DNA of 64,000 nucleotides from Dactylosporangium sp040605635 (GTDB lineage: Bacteria > Actinomycetota > Actinomycetes > Mycobacteriales > Micromonosporaceae): positions 105,591-169,590 of the forward strand of contig NZ_JBEXDG010000018.1 in assembly GCF_040605635.1 (NCBI RefSeq), read 5' to 3'. The notes under the pieces are model-generated. The model was not told the origin of the DNA. It was given only the letters and a program-made list of their open reading frames with translations, and made no database searches. Below are positions 58,648 to 64,000 of the stretch, piece by piece. Position numbers and translations under genes: made by a program. Within the stretch, counting starts at the first letter, position 1. Each line of letters opens with the position of its first letter.

Positions 58648-59838
58648 ATGACACAGCTCCCCGTTTTGAACCTCGCATCCACCGCGACCGGCACGACCAG
58701 TGACGGCCGCCGTGCGACCATGCCACCACGGCACCTGGCCGACCTCGATCTTGCCGGGCGCCGTGCCGCCGTCGCCGAGCTGGGGGAGCAGGCGTTCCGC
58801 GCGGGGCAGGTCTCGGCGCACTACTTCGGCCGTCTGATCCGCGACCCGGCCGACATGACGGATCTTCCGGCACGCAGCAGGGACACCATCGCCGGGGCGC
58901 TGCTGCCCCGCCTGCTGCAGCCCGTACACGAGAAAGCCACCGACGACGGAGCCACCCGCAAGACCTTGTGGCGGCTTCACGACGGCTCTCTCGTCGAGAG
59001 CGTCCTCATGGGATATCCAGACCGCGTGACGGTGTGCGTGTCGAGCCAGGCGGGCTGCGGGATGGCGTGCCCCTTCTGCGCCACCGGCCAGGCCGGCCTG
59101 ACGCGCAACCTGTCCACCGCGGAGATCGTCGACCAGGTCGTCTGGTTCGCCGGGATGGCCGCGCGCGGGGTGCTGCCCGGCAGCCCCGACCGGCTGTCGC
59201 GGGTCGTGTTCATGGGCATGGGTGAGCCCCTGGCCAACTACAACCGGGTGATCGCCGCGGTCCGCAGGCTCACCGACCCCGCCCCCGAAGGGCTCGGGCT
59301 CTCCCAGCGCCACATCACCGTGTCCACCGTCGGGCTGGTCCCAGCGATGCGGCGGTTGACGCAGGAGGGGCTGTCGGTGACGCTTGCGCTGTCGCTGCAC
59401 GCACCCGATGATGATCTGCGCGACACGCTCGTGCCGGTCAACCAACGCTGGAAGGTCGCCGAAGTGCTTGATGCCGCGTGGGAGTATGCGGCTCGCACTG
59501 GTCGGCGTGTGTCCATTGAATACGCAATGATCCGGGATGTGAACGACCACCCGTGGCGGGCGGATCTGCTCGGTCGGCTCTTGTCCGGCCGTCTCGCGCA
59601 TGTCAATCTCATCCCGCTCAATCCGACACCCGGGAGTAAGTGGGACGCTAGTCCCAAGCCGGTGGAGCGGGAGTTCGTCCGACGCCTCCGGGCCGCCGGT
59701 GTCGCGACCACGGTGCGTGACACCCGTGGCCGCGAGATCGACGGAGCCTGCGGGCAGCTTGCCGCCTCAAACGGTGGCAAGCTGGGAGAGCGTGAAACAG
59801 GCTTGCTAGCACGGCGAGCGAACGAGGAGACACAGTGA
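58648..59838 (+). CDS. rlmN: dual-specificity RNA methyltransferase RlmN
   Basis: Radical SAM enzyme that methylates C2 of A2503 in 23S rRNA and A37 in some tRNAs. 396 residues: cluster motif CGMACPFCATG (CxxxCxxC) near 137, VVFMGMGEPLANYNRV near 188, SVTLALSLHAPDDDLR near 248 and the catalytic Cys in IDGACGQL near 370. ATG 58648 gives the expected N-terminus. Overlaps the next gene by 4 nt (GTGA). Confidence 0.95.
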   Translation: MTQLPVLNLASTATGTTSDGRRATMPPRHLADLDLAGRRAAVAELGEQAFRAGQVSAHYFGRLIRDPADMTDLPARSRDTIAGALLPRLLQPVHEKATDDGATRKTLWRLHDGSLVESVLMGYPDRVTVCVSSQAGCGMACPFCATGQAGLTRNLSTAEIVDQVVWFAGMAARGVLPGSPDRLSRVVFMGMGEPLANYNRVIAAVRRLTDPAPEGLGLSQRHITVSTVGLVPAMRRLTQEGLSVTLALSLHAPDDDLRDTLVPVNQRWKVAEVLDAAWEYAARTGRRVSIEYAMIRDVNDHPWRADLLGRLLSGRLAHVNLIPLNPTPGSKWDASPKPVEREFVRRLRAAGVATTVRDTRGREIDGACGQLAASNGGKLGERETGLLARRANEETQ

Positions 59839-60863
59839 GTCAGGGTCAGCGTTTCCGGCGCCGTGCGCTGCGGCGGGGATACAAGGTCGACGAGGTCGAC
59901 TCGTTCCTCGACCGGGTCGAGGCCACCCTCTCCGGTGACCCGATGGGTGCGCCGGTGAGCGCACAGGAGGTCCACGACGTGGTCTTCCGGGTGCGCTTCG
60001 GCGGCTATGACGAGTGGCAGGTCGACCTGCACCTCGACCGGGTCGAGCGGCAGCTGGCCGAGCTGGAGGAGCGCGGCGGCGGTGGCTTCGGCCGGGCCCT
60101 CGACTCCCGCAGCGGCGAGCTGCGCATGGCACCTGAGCGCATGCAGCCCGAGCGCATGCCCCCGCCGCCGATGGAGCGCATGCAGCCGGAGCGGATGGGC
60201 CCCCCGCCGATCGAGCGGATGCCCGAGCGCATGCAGCAGCCCGACCGGATGGGCCCGCCGCCGATGGAGCGCATGCAGCCCGAGCGCATGGCGCCCCCGC
60301 CGATGGCTCCGCCGCCGCCGCTGCCGCCGCGTCCCACCCCCGCGCCGGCCGGTCCGCCGCCGCGCGACCAGAACTACGGCCGCTACGACGAGCCCACCTA
60401 CGGTGGCGCGTTCGACGACGACCGGGGCTACGAGGCGCCGCGCCAGCCGCGCGCCGACATGACCGCCGAGATCCGCATGGACCGCGAGCGTCCCGAGCCG
60501 ACCACGTACGGTGGCGGCCCCGACCGCGACCCGTACGGTGGCGGTGCCGACCGTGACCCCTACGGCGACCCGTACGGCAGCCCGCCCCCGGCGGCGCCCG
60601 TGCAGCACCAGTCGACCGAGGTGGCCCGCATCGACCAGCTGCGCCGCACGTTCCAGCTGCGCCGTTTCGGCAGCGGCTACGACCGCGCGCAGGTCGACCG
60701 GCTGTTCGAGGGCGTCATGGCGTCGTTGTCCGGCCGTGGTGGCCCGCTCACCGACGGCGACCTCGACCCGTCGCACTTCAACCTGGTGCCCGGAGGCTAC
60801 TTCGAGGCCGAGGTCGACGCCGCGCTCAAAGAGGTCCGCGACCTGGTGATGCGCCGCCGCTGA
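59835..60863 (+). CDS. DivIVA-like domain protein with low-complexity centre
   Basis: 342 residues with three short DivIVA-domain-like modules. These are FRRRALRRGYKVDEVDSFLDRVEATL (7-32), VVFRVRFGGYDEWQVDLHLDRVERQLAEL (49-77) and FQLRRFGSGYDRAQVDRLFEGVMASL (about 274-299). The centre (about 98-260) is Met/Glu/Arg/Pro repeats (MERMQPERM) and Gly/Tyr/Asp-rich. DivIVA modules bind curved membranes, so a polar or septal scaffold is plausible. GTG 59835 overlaps the rlmN stop. Confidence 0.82.
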   Translation: MSQGQRFRRRALRRGYKVDEVDSFLDRVEATLSGDPMGAPVSAQEVHDVVFRVRFGGYDEWQVDLHLDRVERQLAELEERGGGGFGRALDSRSGELRMAPERMQPERMPPPPMERMQPERMGPPPIERMPERMQQPDRMGPPPMERMQPERMAPPPMAPPPPLPPRPTPAPAGPPPRDQNYGRYDEPTYGGAFDDDRGYEAPRQPRADMTAEIRMDRERPEPTTYGGGPDRDPYGGGADRDPYGDPYGSPPPAAPVQHQSTEVARIDQLRRTFQLRRFGSGYDRAQVDRLFEGVMASLSGRGGPLTDGDLDPSHFNLVPGGYFEAEVDAALKEVRDLVMRRR

Positions 60864-60875
60864 CGGCGAGACGTG

Positions 60876-60907
60876 AAAAGGCGCACCGGCTCTCCGGTGC
60901 GCCTTTT
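60876..60907. terminator. bidirectional hairpin terminator
   Basis: Perfect 14-bp stem AAAAGGCGCACCGG / CCGGTGCGCCTTTT with a CTCT loop, with A- and T-runs on both sides. It is 12 nt after the DivIVA-like gene and serves the convergent minus-strand gene too. Confidence 0.93.
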
Positions 60908-60962
60908 CCACATGTACGGCCCGGGGCCGCCGCCTCGCACACGGCCCGGGGCGCCCCCGCCG

Positions 60963-61181
60963 CTACCGAAGGCCGTTGCGGCGCAGCACCCAGTCTCCGA
61001 CCAGCGCCAGCACCAGTACACCAGCGGAGACGATCAACCAGATGTCCTCGACCCGGCCCTGGTGGTTGCCCACCAGCATGCCCAGGATGAGCAGGACGGT
61101 GACGGCAGCACCGAAACGGGCCGCCCGCGGGTGTCCCGGCTTGAGCTGATCGGGGGAGGTCACGGGCTCGTGCTCGGCCAC
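60963..61181 (-). CDS. DUF2631-like small membrane protein
   Basis: 72 residues with two hydrophobic helices (AARFGAAVTVLLILGMLVG and IWLIVSAGVLVLALVGDWVL) joined by NHQGRVED, a string I associate with DUF2631 actinobacterial membrane proteins. Function unknown. GTG 61181 has AAAGGA about 7 nt upstream. Confidence 0.75.
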   Translation of the reverse strand: MAEHEPVTSPDQLKPGHPRAARFGAAVTVLLILGMLVGNHQGRVEDIWLIVSAGVLVLALVGDWVLRRNGLR

Positions 61182-61307
61182 GACGCGTCCTTTCGCTGCA
61201 GGTGTGCTTCGCCGCAAAGTCTGGCATGCGGCACCCGGACCGACGGTTGCGGGTCGGTCGGGTAGCGTCGGGACCGCAGTTCCGTTCGTGGTTTGAGGAG
61301 GAAAACG

Positions 61308-62861
61308 GTGCGGATCACCGGGACCGGGCACGCCAGCCTGCGCATCGACACCGAGGCCGGCAGCATCCTGTGCGACCCGTGGGTCAACCCGGCGTATTTC
61401 GCGTCGTGGTTCCCGTTTCCCGACAACTCCCTGCTCGACTGGGAGGCCCTCGGCGACTGTGACTACCTCTACGTCTCCCACCTGCACCGGGACCATTTCG
61501 ACGCGGAGCACCTGAGGCGCTTCGTGTCGAAGAAGGCGACCGTGCTGCTGCCGGAGTTCCCCACCTCGGAGATGCGCGACGAGCTCGAGGCGCTGGGCTT
61601 CACCCGCTTCTTGGAGACGAAGAGCAACCACGTCCACGAGCTCGACGGCGGCCTGAAGATCATGATCCAGGCGCTCACCTCGCCGACCGACGGGCCGATC
61701 GGTGACTCCTCGCTGTGGGTCGAACACGACGGCGTGCGCATCCTCAACCAGAACGACGCCCGCCCGACGGACCTCACCACCTACACCGAGCTCGGGCACG
61801 TGCACGCGCACCTGCTGCAGTTCTCCGGCGCCATCTGGTATCCGATGGTCTACGACCTCCCGCAGGCGGCCAAGACGGCGTTCGGCAAGCAGAAGCGCGA
61901 CCGGCAGTTCGACCGCACCTTCCGGTACATCGATGACCTCAAGGCATCGCACGTGGTGCCGATCGCGGGGCCGCCGTGCTTCCTCGACGACGACCTGTGG
62001 CAGTTCAACGACATCTTCGGCGATGAGGGCAACATCTTCCCCGACCAGTGGGTGTTCCAGCAGGAGTACGCCAAGCACGGCGGCACCAACTCCACGGTCC
62101 TGCTGCCCGGGTCGGTGATGACGGTCACTCCTTCATCGGTTTCGACCGAGCATCCCGTCCCGGTCGAGGAGTTCTTCGCGCACAAGCGCGAGCACCTGGA
62201 GGAGATGCGCTCGCGGAAGCGGCCGATCATCGAGGCGGCGAAGGCCTCCTGGCGGCATCCCGAGGTGGATGTACTGAAGGAGATGAAGCGGCGGATCGAG
62301 CCCCTGCTCGACGAGTCGGTGTATCTGGCGAAGGGCGTCGGCGGCCCGGTCCGCTTCGACCTCGTGGGGTATGACGGCGTCTCCGTCGAGTCGATCGTCG
62401 TGGACTTCCCGGGCAAGCAGGTCCGCGAGTACGCCGACGAGAAGGTGCGCTACCGGTTCCGCACCGAGCGTGCCCTCATCGAGCACCTCCTCTTCATCGA
62501 GGAGGTCGACTGGGTCAACTCGCTGTTCCTGTCCTGCCGCTTCACCGCCACCCGCATCGGCCAGTACAACGAGTTCGTCTACTCGTTCTTCAAGTGCCTG
62601 TCGGAGGAGCGGCTGCAGTACGCGGAGGGCTGGTTCGCCGAGCAGAAGCCCGACGCCGAGGACATCAAGCTGGGCGACTGGGTCGTCCAGCGCCGCTGCC
62701 CGCACCTCAAGGCCGACCTGACCCGCTTCGGCATCGTCGACGGCAAGACCCTCACCTGCCAGCTGCACGGCTGGAAGTTCGATCTGCCCAGCGGCCGCTG
62801 CCTGACGAGCGTGGGGCACGAGCTGCGCTCCCGGCCGGCCGGTCCGCAGGAAGTGTCGTAG
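61308..62861 (+). CDS. metallo-beta-lactamase fold hydrolase fused to a Rieske [2Fe-2S] domain
   Basis: 517 residues. The N-terminal MBL domain has VSHLHRDHFD near 57 (HxHxDH metal site) and a further His in LGHVHAHLLQFSG near 165. The C-terminal Rieske-type domain has RRCPHLKADLTRFG near 463 (CxH) and LTCQLHGWKFDLPSGRC near 483 (CxxH). This domain pair resembles UlaG-like/CMAH-like proteins, suggesting a redox-linked hydroxylase or hydrolase on an unknown substrate. GTG 61308 has GAGGAGGAAAA upstream. Confidence 0.88.
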   Translation: MRITGTGHASLRIDTEAGSILCDPWVNPAYFASWFPFPDNSLLDWEALGDCDYLYVSHLHRDHFDAEHLRRFVSKKATVLLPEFPTSEMRDELEALGFTRFLETKSNHVHELDGGLKIMIQALTSPTDGPIGDSSLWVEHDGVRILNQNDARPTDLTTYTELGHVHAHLLQFSGAIWYPMVYDLPQAAKTAFGKQKRDRQFDRTFRYIDDLKASHVVPIAGPPCFLDDDLWQFNDIFGDEGNIFPDQWVFQQEYAKHGGTNSTVLLPGSVMTVTPSSVSTEHPVPVEEFFAHKREHLEEMRSRKRPIIEAAKASWRHPEVDVLKEMKRRIEPLLDESVYLAKGVGGPVRFDLVGYDGVSVESIVVDFPGKQVREYADEKVRYRFRTERALIEHLLFIEEVDWVNSLFLSCRFTATRIGQYNEFVYSFFKCLSEERLQYAEGWFAEQKPDAEDIKLGDWVVQRRCPHLKADLTRFGIVDGKTLTCQLHGWKFDLPSGRCLTSVGHELRSRPAGPQEVS

Positions 62862-62869
62862 GTCGGCGG

Positions 62870-62875
62870 TAGCCT
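62870..62875 (+). promoter_or_regulatory. -10 hexamer TAGCCT, leaderless DUF2786 gene
   Basis: TAGCCT ends 6 nt before GTG 62882, just after the MBL-Rieske stop. No Shine-Dalgarno precedes the start. Confidence 0.45.
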
Positions 62876-62881
62876 CTGCTC

Positions 62882-63589
62882 GTGTTGGAGAAGGTTCGGA
62901 AGCTGCTGGCCAAGGCCGAGGATCCCGCGTGCACCCGCGAGGAGGCCGAGGCGCTCACCGCCAAGGCGGCGGAGCTGATCGGTAAGTACGGCATCGACCA
63001 GGCCCTGCTCGACGCCGCCGCCGGTCAGCGCCCGCAGGCCGTCGGCAACCGGCTGGTCGAGCTGCACCCGCCGTATCTGCGCGAGAAGGCCCACCTCCTG
63101 CACGTCGTCGCCTCGTCGCTGCGGTGCCGCTCGGTCCGCCTGCAGCACCGCACCCGCGACGGCCTGCGCATCTCCATGCACCTGTTCGGCTTCGAGTCCG
63201 ACGTCGCCGGCGTCGAGCTGCTCTTCGCCTCGCTGCTGGTCCAGGCCGCCCGCGGCGTCCTCGTCGAGCCCGTGCCACCGGGCGAGCAGGTCGCGGCCTG
63301 GCGCCGGTCCTGGCTGATCGGCTTCGGCTCGGCGGTCGCCCACCGGTTCGCCGAGGCCGACGAGCGCAACCGGGCCGCCACCACCGACCAGCCGGGGGTG
63401 GCGCTCGTCCTGGCGGACAGGGGACGGGCGGTGGATGTGGCGGTGGACGAGCAGTATCCGGACCTGCGCACGGCCCGGCCCCGGCGCCTGAGCGGGGGCG
63501 GCTTCGACGCGGGCAACGCCGCCGGCCAGCGCGCCGACCTGGGCAACCCGCGCGTCCCGACCGACGCGAGGCAGCCGCTGCCGAGCTGA
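62882..63589 (+). CDS. DUF2786 domain protein
   Basis: 235 residues. The N-terminal 40 residues (VRKLLAKAEDPACTREEAEALTAKAAELIGKYGI) match DUF2786, found in phage and bacterial proteins of unknown role. The middle (about 60-190) is mixed alpha/beta, ending in a Gly-rich tail RRLSGGGFDAGNAAGQRAD. The 3' end is duplicated 73 bp downstream. The GTG start is chosen from the -10 spacing. Confidence 0.82.
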   Translation: MLEKVRKLLAKAEDPACTREEAEALTAKAAELIGKYGIDQALLDAAAGQRPQAVGNRLVELHPPYLREKAHLLHVVASSLRCRSVRLQHRTRDGLRISMHLFGFESDVAGVELLFASLLVQAARGVLVEPVPPGEQVAAWRRSWLIGFGSAVAHRFAEADERNRAATTDQPGVALVLADRGRAVDVAVDEQYPDLRTARPRRLSGGGFDAGNAAGQRADLGNPRVPTDARQPLPS

Positions 63590-63682
63590 CCCCGGGCACC
63601 ACCGGTCCGACCTGCGCGCCTCGCCCGTCCCGGCCGGCGTGAGGCAGCCTCCGCCGAGCTGCCCCGGGCACCGTCGTGCCCA
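63558..63682. repeat. diverged 73-bp-offset duplication of the DUF2786 gene 3' end
   Basis: The last codons, stop and following bases (anchor GAGGCAGCC at 63568, GAGCTGACCCCGGGCACC) recur at 63641 (GAGGCAGCC, GAGCTGCCCCGGGCACC). The stop is lost in the copy. Confidence 0.75.
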
Positions 63683-63855
63683 CGTTGGTGGTGTGCGAGC
63701 GGCGCCGCCCCGGATTCGTCATGCGGTCGAACCCGCCTGCCCGGAGATCACCGTCCGAACCGTGGTACTCCCCGGTCCATCCATCGACACCGGCCTCTTT
63801 CTCATGATCCGGAAGACCTTGTGTCGCCAGAGCACAATGCCGGTGAGTTAAGCGT
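63683..63855. other. gap before a probable insertion sequence
   Basis: No gene seen. The last about 25 bases (63830-63855, AATGCCGGTGAGTTAAGCG) may include the terminal repeat of the element starting at 63856, but the other end is outside the window. Confidence 0.35.
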
Positions 63856-64000
63856 TCAGGGTGATGGATGGGGCTGGATGGTGACTGTGAAGGTTGCTGT
63901 CCAGCTTCGTTGTTTGCGGCCGGGTGGTTTGGTGGTGCGGTCGCTGATGCGGTTGCGGCGGTTGGGGAGGGTTTGTTCGAGGATGCGGGTGTGGAGTTGG
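63856..64000 (-). mobile_element. probable transposase gene, C-terminal end only
   Basis: On the minus strand a frame open from the right edge ends at TGA 63858-63856. The 47 visible residues include ILEQTLPNRRNRISDR and PPGRKQRSWTATFTVT, basic and in the style of IS4-type transposase C-termini. Base use also changes here, with more CAA, AAC and ACC codons. Family not certain because the catalytic part is missing. Confidence 0.5.

Overview
The window is 64 kb of very GC-rich, densely coding DNA with frequent GTG and TTG starts and many 4-nt start/stop overlaps. Gene content and order are those of a high-GC Gram-positive actinobacterium. The chain recG, rsmD, coaD, sepIVA-like, DUF177, rnc, mutM, smc, ftsY, amt-glnK-glnD, ffh, rpsP-KH-rimM-trmD-rplS, lepB, rnhB, DUF2469, xerC, YraN-comM-dprA, rpsB-tsf-pyrH-frr-cdsA-rlmN follows the order known from Mycobacterium tuberculosis. 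Accessory genes (Spherulin-4-like protein, tandem DUF402 proteins, repeat-rich disordered N-termini) suggest a Micromonosporaceae-type organism, but that placement is inference. I see no rRNA or tRNA genes, no CRISPR array and no prophage.

Layout. 1-5.3 kb: end of a DAK2-domain kinase gene, recG, a secreted protein gene on the minus strand whose 3' half is a simple repeat, rsmD and coaD. 5.4-10.7 kb: sepIVA-like, DUF177, rpmF, plsX, rnc, a GT-C type membrane protein and mutM. 11-12.5 kb: two minus-strand genes (Spherulin-4-like, CAP domain). 12.7-17.7 kb: a small coiled-coil gene, smc and a coupled HAD hydrolase. 17.7-24.9 kb: glutathione peroxidase, then an operon of aldehyde dehydrogenase, a ribose-type ABC importer and a large secreted discoidin-domain protein. 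24.9-39.6 kb: PhoD-like phosphatase, ftsY, a nitrogen-control operon (amt-glnK-glnD) behind a GlnR-like box, ffh, an amidohydrolase, tandem DUF402 genes and the rpsP to rplS operon. 39.7-46.9 kb: two signal peptidases, Nudix, rnhB, DUF2469, M23 protein, class V aminotransferase, xerC with a coupled small putative RHH gene, ACT-domain protein. 47-53 kb: MarR-GNAT fusion, YraN-comM-dprA, a repeat-filled gap, an aminotransferase. 53-63.6 kb: a repeat-rich membrane protein, rpsB-tsf, pyrH-frr-cdsA, rlmN with a coupled DivIVA-like protein, DUF2631-like, MBL-Rieske fusion, DUF2786. The right edge enters a probable transposase gene.

Functional links. SRP targeting (ffh, ftsY) and export (two lepB) sit with translation genes (rpsP, rplS, rpsB, tsf, frr, rimM, trmD, rlmN). 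Phospholipid synthesis is represented by plsX and cdsA. Chromosome maintenance is represented by smc, xerC, recG, dprA, comM, rnhB and mutM. Cell-pole or septum coiled-coil proteins appear twice (5428, 59835).

The points most worth a second look are regulatory and repeat-based. They are: a GCGGT x8 tract inside the secreted-protein gene that can switch reading frame; a palindrome overlapping the predicted -10 of the putative RHH-xerC operon; a repeated leaderless promoter pattern (TAnnnT, 6-8 nt, start codon); a 7-codon leader ORF overlapping the coaD start; and at least four short tandem duplications that span gene 3' ends and stop codons. I found no defence system or biosynthetic cluster.
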